This document shows positions 50,311-59,058 of a stretch of DNA of 64,000 nucleotides, one piece after another (position 1 is the stretch's first letter; the number at the start of each line of letters is the position of its first letter). The translations under genes were made by a program, and so were the position numbers. Source of the DNA: Gammaproteobacteria bacterium (GTDB lineage Bacteria > Pseudomonadota > Gammaproteobacteria > Steroidobacterales > Steroidobacteraceae); contig JABCZO010000008.1 of the NCBI GenBank assembly GCA_013289615.1, positions 55,297 through 119,296 on the forward strand, given 5' to 3'. The notes beneath the pieces were generated by a model that worked only from the letters and a program-made list of their open reading frames with translations, was not told where the DNA came from and searched no databases.

Positions 50311-51467
50311 GCGGCGAGTCGCCGGTCTATCTCGACTACGCCGCCACGTCACCGGCCGATCCGCGGGTGGCGGCGGCGATGAGCGAGTGCCTGACGCGCG
50401 ACGGCGTGTTCGGCAACCCGTCCTCGATGCATCCGCACGGCAGGCTGGCGCGCGCACGCGTCGAGCGCGCGCGCGCCCAGGCCGCGGCCCTGATCCACGC
50501 CGAAGCGCAGCAGCTGGTGTGGACCTCAGGTGCGACGGAGTCCAACAACCTGGCGATCCTCGGCACGGCGCGCGCCGCGGCCAGGCGCGGCCGGCATCTG
50601 GTCAGCGCCCGCACCGAACACAAGTCGGTCATCGATGCGTGCCGCCGGCTCGAGCACGAGGGCTTTCACGTCACCTGGCTCGACACCGACCGCGAGGGCC
50701 TGATCGCGCCTGAACGTGTGCGCGAGGCGCTGCGCGAGGATACGGTGCTGGTGTCGATCATGCATGCGAACAACGAGATCGGCGTGCTGCAGGACATCGA
50801 GGCGATCGCGGCCGTCTGTCAGGAACGCGAAGTGCCGCTGCACGTCGATGCGGCGCAGAGCGCCGGCAAGGTCGCGGTCGATGTCGCGCGCCTGCACTGC
50901 GATCTGCTGTCCTTCACCGCGCACAAGCTGTACGGCCCGAAGGGCATCGGCGCACTGTACTTTGCGCCCCCACGGCGCGCCTCGCTGCAGCCGCTGATGT
51001 TCGGCGGCGGCCACGAGCGTGGCCTGCGACCCGGCACGCTGGCGGTGCACCAGATCGTCGGCTTCGGCGTCGCCTGCGAGCTGGCTGCCGCCGCCTGGCA
51101 GCGCGACGCCGGACATTGCGAACGGCTGCGCGCGCGGCTGTGGCAGGGACTGAGCGCGATCGATGGCGTGCTGCTCAACGGCCATCCGACGCAGCGCGTC
51201 GCCGGCATATTGAACGTGTCCTTCAGCGGCATCGAGGGCGAGAGCCTGCTGCTGGGCCTGACCGAGCTGTCGCTATCGACCGGCTCGGCCTGCAACTCCG
51301 ACAGCGACGAGCCGTCGTATGTGCTGCGCGCACTGGGCCGCGACACCGAACTGGCGCAGAGTTCGCTGCGCTTCAGTCTCGGCCGCTACAGCGAGGAACA
51401 GGATATCGAGCGGGCGATCGCGGCCGTGACGCGCGAGGTGCGGCGGCTGCGGGCGGCCGCGCCGTGA
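50307..51467 (+). CDS. iscS: Cysteine desulfurase, IscS family
   Basis: 386 residues. The PLP lysine is in SFTAHKLYGPKG and the sulfur-carrying cysteine in LSLSTGSACNSDSDEPSYVL, the class I (IscS/NifS) type. It supplies sulfur for iron-sulfur clusters and tRNA thiolation. It is somewhat shorter than E. coli IscS (404). The next gene overlaps by GTGA and encodes a changed IscU-like protein, followed by iscA; iscR, hscA, hscB and fdx are not here. Confidence 0.94.
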   Translation: MSGESPVYLDYAATSPADPRVAAAMSECLTRDGVFGNPSSMHPHGRLARARVERARAQAAALIHAEAQQLVWTSGATESNNLAILGTARAAARRGRHLVSARTEHKSVIDACRRLEHEGFHVTWLDTDREGLIAPERVREALREDTVLVSIMHANNEIGVLQDIEAIAAVCQEREVPLHVDAAQSAGKVAVDVARLHCDLLSFTAHKLYGPKGIGALYFAPPRRASLQPLMFGGGHERGLRPGTLAVHQIVGFGVACELAAAAWQRDAGHCERLRARLWQGLSAIDGVLLNGHPTQRVAGILNVSFSGIEGESLLLGLTELSLSTGSACNSDSDEPSYVLRALGRDTELAQSSLRFSLGRYSEEQDIERAIAAVTREVRRLRAAAP

Positions 51468-51886
51468 AGCCGGGCGACGCGCCCGGCCCCGACGATCCGT
51501 TGGGCCCAAAGGTGCGGCGGCTGTTCGCTGGACTGGCGCACGCCGGGGAGCCACCGGTGGCCGCGGCAGCCGGCGCGACGCTGCGGCTGGCATCCGGGGA
51601 AGCCGGCCGCGAGCAGCACGGCACCAGGGTGCGGTTCACGCTGCAGCTGGATGGGCAGCGGCTGATCGGGGTGCGCTATCGTGCCTATGGCTGCCCGTAC
51701 ACGCTGGCGGCCTGCGAGTGGCTGGCGCAGCGGCTGGAGAGCGGTGGTCCGGAGCCGATCGGTGGACCGGCCGACTGGGCGCAACAACTGCAGATTCCAC
51801 CGGCAAAACTGGGCCGGCTGCTGGTGGTCGAGGATGCGCTCAGGGCGGCATGGGCGACGGCTGACAAAACGATGACCGATTGGTAG
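51464..51886 (+). CDS. IscU/NifU-N-like protein with two of three cluster cysteines missing
   Basis: 140 residues from a GTG at 51464 overlapping the iscS stop. The fold pattern of IscU is visible: VRFTLQLDGQRLIGVRYRAYGCPY matches the middle strand and second ligand region, and IPPAKLGRLLVVEDALRAAW the C-terminal helix. Only the middle ligand cysteine (YGC) remains. The first (PACGD in IscU) and third (KIHCS) positions are not cysteine; the last reads KLGRL. It cannot hold a cluster the way IscU does. It may be an IscS-binding or regulatory relative, with another scaffold elsewhere. Confidence 0.8.
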   Translation: MKPGDAPGPDDPLGPKVRRLFAGLAHAGEPPVAAAAGATLRLASGEAGREQHGTRVRFTLQLDGQRLIGVRYRAYGCPYTLAACEWLAQRLESGGPEPIGGPADWAQQLQIPPAKLGRLLVVEDALRAAWATADKTMTDW

Positions 51887-51914
51887 TAAAATGAACGTCC
51901 TGGAGAATGCACCG

Positions 51915-52238
51915 ATGGCTATTTCTTTAACCGAATCAGCGGCCGAGCGTGTCCGCAGCCGTATTGCCACCCGCGGCCGGGGGCTGGGGCTGCGCCTCGC
52001 GGTCAAGACCAGCGGCTGCTCGGGGTATAGCTACGTCGTTGATTACGCCGATGAAGTCCGCCCGGATGACCTCGTATTCGATACCTCTGGCGTCAAGGTG
52101 TACGTCGATCCGGCAAGCCTGGCGGCGATCGACGGCACGCGAATTGATTTGGTGCGTCAGGGTCTGAACGAGAGCTTTCGCTTCGAAAACCCGAACATCA
52201 GCGGCGAATGCGGCTGCGGCGAGAGTTTCACGGTCTGA
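51915..52238 (+). CDS. iscA: Iron-sulfur cluster assembly protein IscA/HesB family
   Basis: 107 residues, the usual length, from the ATG at 51915, which has GGAG nine bases upstream; an in-frame ATG at 51891 lacks a ribosome site. The three cluster cysteines are C35 (TSGCSGYSY) and C99, C101 (ECGCGESF). It is an A-type carrier that passes clusters to target proteins. It lies 28 bases after the IscU-like gene; a TAAAAT at 51887-51892 may allow separate transcription. Confidence 0.94.
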   Translation: MAISLTESAAERVRSRIATRGRGLGLRLAVKTSGCSGYSYVVDYADEVRPDDLVFDTSGVKVYVDPASLAAIDGTRIDLVRQGLNESFRFENPNISGECGCGESFTV

Positions 52239-52335
52239 AATTCCTTAAAATGCGGGGACTTCCGCGCCCGGCTGGTTTGCCGGGTGCACCTTGCAGCCCC
52301 TATACTGCCGCCCTTTTTCTGGACGGAGGTTCTGC
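52239..52335 (+). promoter_or_regulatory. Hairpin and candidate sigma-70 promoter before ndk
   Basis: CCCGGC (52267-52272) and GCCGGG (52279-52284) form a 6-bp stem after iscA without a U-tract. TTGCCG at 52277-52282 and TATACT at 52301-52306 are 18 bases apart and resemble a sigma-70 promoter, giving a start near 52313 and a leader of about 23 nt that holds the GGAGG site of ndk. Confidence 0.5.
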
Positions 52336-52764
52336 ATGGCGGTTGAGCGCACCCTTTCCATCGTCAAGCCCGACGGCGTGGCACGCAATCTCATCGGCGA
52401 CGTCTATCGCCGTTTCGAGAGCGCCGGCCTGCGCATCGTCGCGGCGCGCATGCTGCGGCTGAGCGAGCAGCAGGCCGAGCTGTTCTACGCGGTGCATCGG
52501 GAACGGCCGTTCTACCCCGACCTGGTGCGCTACATGAGCTCCGGTCCGCTCATCGCGCAGGTGCTCGAGGGCGAGGGTTCGATCGCGAGGAACCGCGACA
52601 TCATGGGTGCCACCGATCCGAAGAAAGCCGCGCCAGGCACGATCCGTGCTGACCTTGCGCAGAGTATCGAAGCCAACGTGGTCCACGGCTCGGACTCGCC
52701 CGCAACCGCGGCCAGCGAGATCGCGTTTTTCTTCAGCGCGACGGAGATCTGCCCGCGCAACTGA
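52336..52764 (+). CDS. ndk: Nucleoside diphosphate kinase
   Basis: 142 residues from the ATG at 52336 with GGAGG upstream. [13 protein letters not shown] is the N-terminal motif and H117 in NVVHGSDSP is the phosphohistidine. It balances nucleoside triphosphates using ATP. It leads the common gammaproteobacterial run ndk-rlmN-pilW-rodZ-hisS. Confidence 0.97.
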   Translation: MAVERTLSIVKPDGVARNLIGDVYRRFESAGLRIVAARMLRLSEQQAELFYAVHRERPFYPDLVRYMSSGPLIAQVLEGEGSIARNRDIMGATDPKKAAPGTIRADLAQSIEANVVHGSDSPATAASEIAFFFSATEICPRN

Positions 52765-52785
52765 AGCGCCCGGGCAGCCACAGCC

Positions 52786-53907
52786 ATGACCATGAGCGAG
52801 CGCGTCAACCTGCTGGGGCTGCCGCGCGCCGAGCTTGAGGCTTTTTGCGCCGCGCTGGGTTCCAAGGCCTTTCGCGCGCGCCAGCTGATGAACTGGCTGT
52901 ACAAGCGCGGCGGTAATCGTTTCGAGGACATGAGCGATCTGGCACGCGACTTTCGCGCGCTGCTGGCCGAGCGCGCCGAGCTCACGCTGCCGCAGGTCGT
53001 CAGCGAGCAATGCGCCGCGGATGGCACCCGCAAATGGCTGCTGCGCGCCGATCAGGCGCAGGCATTCGAGATGGTCTACATCCCCGAGAGCGATCGCGGC
53101 ACGCTGTGCATTTCATCGCAGGTCGGCTGCGCGCTCGACTGCGCGTTCTGCGCCACCGCGCAGCAGGGCTTCAACCGAAACCTCTCCACCGCCGAGATCG
53201 TCGGCCAGGTGTGGCTGGCGAATCGCGAACTGGGATTTCAGCCCGGCGGCGCGCGCGCCATCACCAACGTCGTGCTGATGGGCATGGGCGAGCCGCTGGC
53301 GAATTTCCGCAACGTGGTTGCGGCGCTGCGCATCTTCCTCGACGACCTGGGCTTCGACCTGTCACGCCGCCGCGTGACGCTGTCGACCTCGGGCCTGGTG
53401 CCGCAGATCTATCGGCTGGCGCAGGAGATCAATGTCGCGCTGGCGGTCTCGCTGCATGCGCCGGATGACGAGCTGCGCAGCCAGCTGGTGCCGATCAACC
53501 GGCTGCATCCGATCGCCGAGCTGCTCGAGGCCTGCTGGCACTACATCGACGAGCAGAACGGGCGCAGCGTGACCTTCGAATACGTGATGCTCGAAGGCGT
53601 CAACGATTCGCCGGCACAGGCGCGCGCGGTGGCGCGCCTGCTCGCCGGCCATCCAGCGAAGGTGAATTTGATCCCGTTCAATCCCTATACCGGTACGCGC
53701 TTCAGGCGTTCGAGCGAGGCCGCCATCGGCCAGTTTCGCGACCTGCTGCTGCGCGGTGGCGTGATGGCCACGGTGCGGCGCACGCGTGGCGAGGATATCG
53801 ACGCGGCCTGCGGCCAGCTGGTAGGGCGTGTGACCGATCGCACCGTGGTGCGGCTGGGCAGCCGGGTGGAAGCGGCGCGTACCCGCGCGGCCGGAGTCAA
53901 CGCATGA
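52786..53907 (+). CDS. rlmN: Dual-specificity 23S rRNA/tRNA adenine-C2 methyltransferase RlmN
   Basis: 373 residues. The radical-SAM cysteines are C115, C119 and C122 (CALDCAFC), and the second catalytic cysteine is in DIDAACGQL near the C-terminus. LMGMGEPLANF is the SAM-binding GGE-like region. It makes m2A2503 in 23S rRNA and m2A37 in some tRNAs. The start could be the ATG at 52786 or the one two codons later. It overlaps pilW by ATGA. Confidence 0.96.
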   Translation: MTMSERVNLLGLPRAELEAFCAALGSKAFRARQLMNWLYKRGGNRFEDMSDLARDFRALLAERAELTLPQVVSEQCAADGTRKWLLRADQAQAFEMVYIPESDRGTLCISSQVGCALDCAFCATAQQGFNRNLSTAEIVGQVWLANRELGFQPGGARAITNVVLMGMGEPLANFRNVVAALRIFLDDLGFDLSRRRVTLSTSGLVPQIYRLAQEINVALAVSLHAPDDELRSQLVPINRLHPIAELLEACWHYIDEQNGRSVTFEYVMLEGVNDSPAQARAVARLLAGHPAKVNLIPFNPYTGTRFRRSSEAAIGQFRDLLLRGGVMATVRRTRGEDIDAACGQLVGRVTDRTVVRLGSRVEAARTRAAGVNA

Positions 53908-54719
53908 GAGCGGGCCTCTGGTGCGCAGGGCTCAGTGTGGCGTTGGCCGCGTGCTCCAGCACTCCGCACGTCAACAGCAGTTTCAGCGGCAACAGCGGCA
54001 ATTCCGCTGGCGCCAGCAGCAGCAGCAGCAGCGGCGAGAGCCGCGCCCAGGCCGCAGCCCGGATCAATATGCAGCTCGGGCTCGGCTACCTGCAGCAGGG
54101 CAACCTGCCGATCGCCAAGGAGAAGCTCGAGCGCGCGCGCAGTCAGGACCCGCACAATCCGGAGATCCACGGCGCGATGGCATTGCTCGATCAGCGCCTG
54201 GGCAAGGACAAGGAGGCCGACAAGGAATTCCGCACCGCGCTCGAGCTGGACTCGCACGACCCGGCGATGCTGAACAATTACGCGGTGTTCCTGTGCAGCC
54301 ACCAGCGCACCGACGAGGGGGTACGCTACTTCGAGCAGGCCGCGAGCAATCCGCTGTATCGCACGCCGTGGGCGGCGTATACCAATGCGGGCGTGTGCAT
54401 GCGTGCGGCGCACCGCGACGCCGACGCCGCGCAGCGCTTTGCACGCGCACTGCAATCGAACCCGGCCTATTCCGAGGCGGTCTACCAGGCCTCCGACCTC
54501 GACTACCAGCAGCAGAAGCTGGCCGATGCGCGCTTTCGCATCGACATGTTTCTGCTGACCAACCCGGCGACGCCCGATCTGCTGCTGCTGGCCTATCGCA
54601 TCGCGCAGACAGAGAGTGACGGCATCGCGCAGCAGCGCTACGGGGCGCGCCTGAAGGAGGAGTTCCCCAATTCCGACCAGGCGCACGCACTCGCAGCGAG
54701 CAAGCTCAATCGCGGCTGA
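53904..54719 (+). CDS. pilW: Type IV pilus biogenesis lipoprotein PilW/PilF (TPR)
   Basis: 271 residues. A lipoprotein signal ends at LAAC (C17). A Ser/Gly/Asn-rich linker (about 18-50) is followed by about five TPR repeats, among them LQLGLGYLQQGNLPIAKEKL and PAMLNNYAVFLCSHQ. The protein is the pilotin that helps PilQ secretin assemble in the outer membrane. Its place between rlmN and rodZ is the usual one. Confidence 0.93.
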   Translation: MRAGLWCAGLSVALAACSSTPHVNSSFSGNSGNSAGASSSSSSGESRAQAAARINMQLGLGYLQQGNLPIAKEKLERARSQDPHNPEIHGAMALLDQRLGKDKEADKEFRTALELDSHDPAMLNNYAVFLCSHQRTDEGVRYFEQAASNPLYRTPWAAYTNAGVCMRAAHRDADAAQRFARALQSNPAYSEAVYQASDLDYQQQKLADARFRIDMFLLTNPATPDLLLLAYRIAQTESDGIAQQRYGARLKEEFPNSDQAHALAASKLNRG

Positions 54720-54722
54720 ACG

Positions 54723-55820
54723 ATGGAGGAGGGGGCAGCGCAATCACACAGCAGCAGCCCGGGTACGCGGCTGGCGGCGGCGCGCGAGCAGGCCGGCATG
54801 ACGCTGCTGCAGGCCGCGGAACGCCTGCGCCTGGATGTCGCCACGCTGCAGGCACTGGAGGCCGGGCGCTTCGAGGCACTGGGCGCCACGGTATTCGTGC
54901 GCGGTCACTTGCGACATTACGCCGAGCTGGTGGGTCTGCCGGTGGACGAGATCGAGGCAGCCTATGCGGCCTCCTCTGCCAAGCTCGCACCGCAGCCGGA
55001 CCTGCGGCGCACCTCGACATTGCCCGGCAATGCAGCCCCGCGCGGGGTATCGCTGCCGCCGCGTGCGGCACTGATCGGCGCGATCGTGCTGGTCGTGGTC
55101 GCGCTGGTGTGGTGGGCGATGCGGGTACCGCCCGGGCGGCGCCACGGCGCGATCCCGGCTGTGTCGTCGCCGGCGTCAGCGCCGGCGAGCGCATCGAAGG
55201 CTGCAAACGCGGCCGCGAACCCAGCCGCGAACTCTGCCGTGGATGCCGGTCCTGAGACCCCCGCGGTGATCGCGGCCCGAGGCGATGCCGCGGCGAGTGG
55301 CAAGGCTGCGGCGCCGGCATCCAGGGATACCGGGTCCAAGGATGCCGGGGCCAAGGATGCCGGCCCCAAGGACGCCGGCCCCAAGGATGCCAGCCCCAAG
55401 GATGCCGCTGCGGCGTTCCGGGATGTGGTCATGGCGCCCAGGGCGGCGGCGGCAACAGCGGACAAGGATTCCGCGTTCTCTCCCAAGCTTACCGGTCGTG
55501 TGCGGCTCGCGATCCGCTTCAACCAGGACAGCTGGATCGAAGTCTACGATGCGCACGGCGCGACGCTGTTCCACGACTTCGGCGGCGCCGGCTCGGAACG
55601 GCGCGTGAGCGGCGCGGCGCCGCTGCGCGTGCTGCTCGGTAATCCGGATGGTGTCAGTGTCGAGCTTGATGGCCATCCGGTGGCGTTGAGGCCGGCGGCC
55701 GACAGCGGCAGGCCGCAGCGTTTTCTGCTCGATAGCGGCGGGCACATGGGCGACGTTCCGACGACGCCAGCGCAGCGGCCGGCCTCGGCGCCCTCGACGC
55801 CGCCCGCCACGCCGCCCTGA
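54723..55820 (+). CDS. rodZ: RodZ-like cytoskeletal/HTH membrane protein
   Basis: 365 residues. An N-terminal Xre-type HTH (about 13-75, GTRLAAAREQAGMTLLQAAERL), one membrane helix (about 116-136) and a periplasmic C-terminal DUF4115 domain (RFNQDSWIEVYDAHGATLFHD) make the RodZ layout. The periplasmic linker has five 15-base repeats (55335-55409) encoding KDAGP-like units, probably a flexible spacer that varies in length. RodZ links MreB to the cell-wall elongation machinery. Confidence 0.9.
   Translation: MEEGAAQSHSSSPGTRLAAAREQAGMTLLQAAERLRLDVATLQALEAGRFEALGATVFVRGHLRHYAELVGLPVDEIEAAYAASSAKLAPQPDLRRTSTLPGNAAPRGVSLPPRAALIGAIVLVVVALVWWAMRVPPGRRHGAIPAVSSPASAPASASKAANAAANPAANSAVDAGPETPAVIAARGDAAASGKAAAPASRDTGSKDAGAKDAGPKDAGPKDASPKDAAAAFRDVVMAPRAAAATADKDSAFSPKLTGRVRLAIRFNQDSWIEVYDAHGATLFHDFGGAGSERRVSGAAPLRVLLGNPDGVSVELDGHPVALRPAADSGRPQRFLLDSGGHMGDVPTTPAQRPASAPSTPPATPP
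55335..55409 (+). repeat. 15-bp tandem repeat, five copies, inside rodZ
   Basis: Units of the form CCCAAGGATGCCGGC repeat in frame five times with few changes, giving SKDAG-AKDAG-PKDAG-PKDAS-PKDAA. As a multiple of three, changes in copy number would alter linker length without shifting the frame. Confidence 0.92.
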
Positions 55821-55845
55821 GCCGCAGCAAGATCCTGGAGCACTC

Positions 55846-57114
55846 TTGAGCAAGCAGATCCAGCCGGTGCGCGGCATGAACGACGTGCTGCCGGCCGAAA
55901 TCGGCGCCTGGCAGCACCTGGAACGCGTTGCGCGCGCGGTCTTCGATGCCTATGGCTACGATGAGCTGCGGGTACCGGTGATCGAGCATACCGAGCTGTT
56001 CCAGCGCTCGATTGGCGAATACACCGATATTGTCGAGAAGGAGATGTATAGCTTCCAGGACAGCGGCGGCACCGGCCTGACGCTGCGTCCCGAGGCCACC
56101 GCGGGCATCGTACGTGCCGCGATCTCCAATGGCATGCTGCGCGGCGCACGCCACAAGCTGTGGTGCCTGGGCCCGATGTTCCGGCACGAGCGGCCGCAGA
56201 AGGGCCGCTACCGGCAGTTTTATCAGTTCGATCTGGAAGCGATCGGATTCCCCGGGCCGGACGTCGACATTGAGCTGATTGCGCTGAGCGCGCGCCTGTG
56301 GAGGGCGCTGAAGCTCACGCGCGTGCGGCTGACGATCAATTCGCTGGGCAGCATGGAATCGCGCGCGAGCTATCGTGAGCGGTTGCAGCACTATTTGCGC
56401 TCGCACGACAGCGAGCTCGACGAGGACAGTCGGCGGCGGCTGGGGGGTAATCCGCTGCGCATCCTCGACAGCAAGCAACCGGCGATGCGCGCGCTGATCG
56501 AGGGCGCACCGCTGCTGACCGAGTACCTGGATCCGGAGTCGCAGGCGCATTTCGCCGCCCTGCGCTCCGGGCTCGATGCCCTGGGCGTGGCCTATGAAGT
56601 CAATCCACGGTTGGTGCGCGGACTCGACTATTATTCGCGTACCGTGTTCGAGTGGGTCACCGACGCGCTCGGTGCCCAGGACGCGGTTTGCTCGGGTGGG
56701 CGTTACGACGGCCTGATTGCGCAGCTGGGCGGCGAACCGACCCCGGCGATCGGCTTTGCGATCGGCGTCGAGCGGGTGGTGGAACTGCTGACATTGGCGG
56801 GCGGCGTGCCGCCGGCTGCTGCGCCCGAGGTCTATATCGTCGTCAACGGCGAGCGGGCGGAACGCGAGGCGCTGCGCCTGGCCGAGCAGTTGCGCGACGC
56901 ATTGCCGGGGCGCGGCGTACTGCTCAATCTCGGCGGCGGCAATTTCAAGACGCAGTTCCGCCGCGCCGATCGCAGCGGGGCGCGGCTGGCGCTGATACTG
57001 GGAGACGCGGAGCTCGATCGGGGCGTGGCGGGGGTGAAACCTTTACGCCGCGAAGACGGTCAGATCGATTGTCCTTTGGATGAGCTGCCCGCGCGCATTG
57101 CGTCGTTTCTCTAG
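55846..57114 (+). CDS. hisS: Histidyl-tRNA synthetase
   Basis: 422 residues from a TTG at 55846 with GGAG seven bases before. Class II motifs include PVRGMNDVLPAE, TLRPEATAGIVRA, RHERPQKGRYRQFYQFDLE and the histidine-specific LVRGLDYYSRTVFEW. ispG, which often lies between rodZ and hisS in relatives, is missing here. The next gene begins 19 bases after the stop. Confidence 0.96.
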   Translation: MSKQIQPVRGMNDVLPAEIGAWQHLERVARAVFDAYGYDELRVPVIEHTELFQRSIGEYTDIVEKEMYSFQDSGGTGLTLRPEATAGIVRAAISNGMLRGARHKLWCLGPMFRHERPQKGRYRQFYQFDLEAIGFPGPDVDIELIALSARLWRALKLTRVRLTINSLGSMESRASYRERLQHYLRSHDSELDEDSRRRLGGNPLRILDSKQPAMRALIEGAPLLTEYLDPESQAHFAALRSGLDALGVAYEVNPRLVRGLDYYSRTVFEWVTDALGAQDAVCSGGRYDGLIAQLGGEPTPAIGFAIGVERVVELLTLAGGVPPAAAPEVYIVVNGERAEREALRLAEQLRDALPGRGVLLNLGGGNFKTQFRRADRSGARLALILGDAELDRGVAGVKPLRREDGQIDCPLDELPARIASFL

Positions 57115-57133
57115 GGCCTGTGGGAGATCGTGA

Positions 57134-57763
57134 GTGGAAGAGTATCTGAACGAGAGGGAACAATGGGAGCGCGTGCTCGCCTGGGTGCGCGAGCAGGGCC
57201 CGTGGATCCTGGCCGGCGTGGCGCTTGCGCTGGCCGTGTTCGGCGGCTGGCATTACTGGCAGAACCGCATCCAGCAGCGCGACCTCGCGGCCGCAAGCCG
57301 CTACGAGCAGGTCATCGATGCCTTCAGCCGCAACGATGTCACCGGCGGCCTGCGGCTGGCCGATGAGCTGAGTAAGGATTTTCCAGGCACCGCGTATGCC
57401 GATCAGGCCAACCTGGCTGTGGCCCGCATCCAAGTCGAGAACAAGCAGCTCGAGCTGGCGGCCGCGCGCCTGCAACAGGTGCTCTCATCGACCAAGGATG
57501 TCGAGCTGGCGCTGCTGGTGCGGCTGCGGCTGGCGCGCGTGCAGCTGGCGCAGGGCAAGGCGGATGAGGCGCTGAAAACACTCGATGCGGCGAAGCCGGG
57601 AGCTTTCGCGGCGCGTTACGCGCAAGTGCGCGGCGATGCGCTGCTTGCCAAGGGAGATCGTGACGGGGCGCTCAAGGCCTACCGCGAAGCGCGCGGCGAC
57701 GGCGCCAGTACGCTCGATACCGGACTGCTCGATCTGAAGATCGGCGAGCTGGCGCGCTCGTGA
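57134..57763 (+). CDS. YfgM-like ancillary SecYEG translocon subunit
   Basis: 209 residues from a GTG at 57134 with GGGAG upstream. A cytoplasmic N-terminus (EEYLNEREQWERVLAWVREQ), one membrane helix (about 23-41) and periplasmic TPR-like helices match YfgM, which binds SecYEG and PpiD and helps deliver exported proteins. It sits between hisS and bamB, its usual place. The stop overlaps the bamB start (GTGA). Confidence 0.9.
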   Translation: MEEYLNEREQWERVLAWVREQGPWILAGVALALAVFGGWHYWQNRIQQRDLAAASRYEQVIDAFSRNDVTGGLRLADELSKDFPGTAYADQANLAVARIQVENKQLELAAARLQQVLSSTKDVELALLVRLRLARVQLAQGKADEALKTLDAAKPGAFAARYAQVRGDALLAKGDRDGALKAYREARGDGASTLDTGLLDLKIGELARS

Positions 57764-59046
57764 GCAGCCTGCGGGTGCTGCTCGGTGTGCTGCTGTGCAC
57801 GGTGCTGTTGTGCGCCGGGTGCAGCGCTGCCTCCAAGAACAAGAAGAAGGAAGACGCGCCGGCGGTGCTGGTGCCGTTCGCCAATCGCATCGAGCTGCAG
57901 CGCGCATGGTCCACCAAGCTGTCCGGCGAGGCGCCCAAGCTTCGGCTCGGACTCGGGGTATGCGCCGACGGCGAGCGCGTATTCGCCGCCAGCCACAAGG
58001 GTGTACTCGAGGCCTTCAATGTCGAGAGCGGCAAAGTGCTGTGGCGCCGGAATCTGAAGGCACCGCTCGCGGGCGGTCCGGCCGCGGGCTACGGGCTGGT
58101 CGTGGTCGGCAGCTCCAAGGGCGAAGTCATCGCGCTGTCGCAATCCGACGGGCAGCCGCGCTGGCGCATCCGCATCAATGCCGAAATCCTCTCAGCCGCA
58201 GCGATCGACGAGAAGCTGGTGGTGGTGCGCGGCGTTGACGGGCGCATGCATGGGCTGTCGGCCAGCGACGGCAGCGAGCTCTGGCTCGCCGAACAGCAGG
58301 TGCCGCGGCTGTCGCTGCGCGGCACCGGTGCGCCGCTGCTGCGCGGCGACCTGGCGATCGCCGGCTTCGACAACGGGCGCGTGGCGGCCGTGACCCGCGG
58401 CAATGGCACCACGGCCTGGGATACCGCGGTCGGTCAATCGCACGGTAGCACCGAACTGGCGCGGCTGATCGACGTGGATGCGCCGGTGGTGGCCGACGGC
58501 GATGATTTGTTTGCGGTGGCGTTTCAGGGACGGGTAACGCGGCTGGCGCGCGAGACCGGGCAGGTGATCTGGGCGCGCGACCTGTCGAGCTATCGCGGGC
58601 TCGCGGTCGACGACAATGCGGTCTACATTTCGGCCGCCGATGGCGATGTGGTGCGCCTGGACCGCCAGAACGGCACCGAGCAGTGGACGCAGAAGGCGCT
58701 GGTGCGGCGCCAGCTGACGGCGCCGGTGATCTATCGCGGCCGAGTGGTGGTCGCCGACGCCGGCGGCGTGTTGCACTGGCTCGACCCCGCGACCGGCGAA
58801 TTTGTCGCCCGTGCCCAGGCGGGCAGCTCAGTCGGCCGTAACACGGTGGTGACCTCCAAGGGCGTCGCCTACAAGAAGCGCATCGCCAGTGCGCCGATCG
58901 TGGCCGGCGGCCTGGTGCTGGTGTTCAGCGACAACGGCGTGCTGAGTGCCTATCGCGCGCCCGAACCCATCGCCGCCACAGCGGCGGCGCCGTCGGAACC
59001 GGCCGCTGCGGCACCGGGGGCGGCTGCGGCGGAGCCGACCAGGTAA
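57760..59046 (+). CDS. bamB: Outer membrane assembly lipoprotein BamB
   Basis: 428 residues from a GTG at 57760. The lipoprotein signal ends at CAGC (C21), with Cys rather than the usual Leu at -3. An eight-bladed PQQ-type propeller follows, with repeated blades such as DGQPRWRIRINAEI, DGSELWLAEQQ and TGQVIWARDLSSY. It helps BamA insert beta-barrel proteins. The C-terminus has an Ala/Pro-rich tail of about 30 residues not typical of E. coli BamB. Confidence 0.94.
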   Translation: MSSLRVLLGVLLCTVLLCAGCSAASKNKKKEDAPAVLVPFANRIELQRAWSTKLSGEAPKLRLGLGVCADGERVFAASHKGVLEAFNVESGKVLWRRNLKAPLAGGPAAGYGLVVVGSSKGEVIALSQSDGQPRWRIRINAEILSAAAIDEKLVVVRGVDGRMHGLSASDGSELWLAEQQVPRLSLRGTGAPLLRGDLAIAGFDNGRVAAVTRGNGTTAWDTAVGQSHGSTELARLIDVDAPVVADGDDLFAVAFQGRVTRLARETGQVIWARDLSSYRGLAVDDNAVYISAADGDVVRLDRQNGTEQWTQKALVRRQLTAPVIYRGRVVVADAGGVLHWLDPATGEFVARAQAGSSVGRNTVVTSKGVAYKKRIASAPIVAGGLVLVFSDNGVLSAYRAPEPIAATAAAPSEPAAAAPGAAAAEPTR

Positions 59047-59058
59047 GGCGCAGCGTCC

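Noticed and set aside
52273..52288. Plus-strand TGGTTTGCCGGGTGCA before ndk with GG-N10-GC spacing
   Set aside because: Only the GG and TGCA parts match, it lies within a hairpin, and a sigma-70 promoter fits ndk better.
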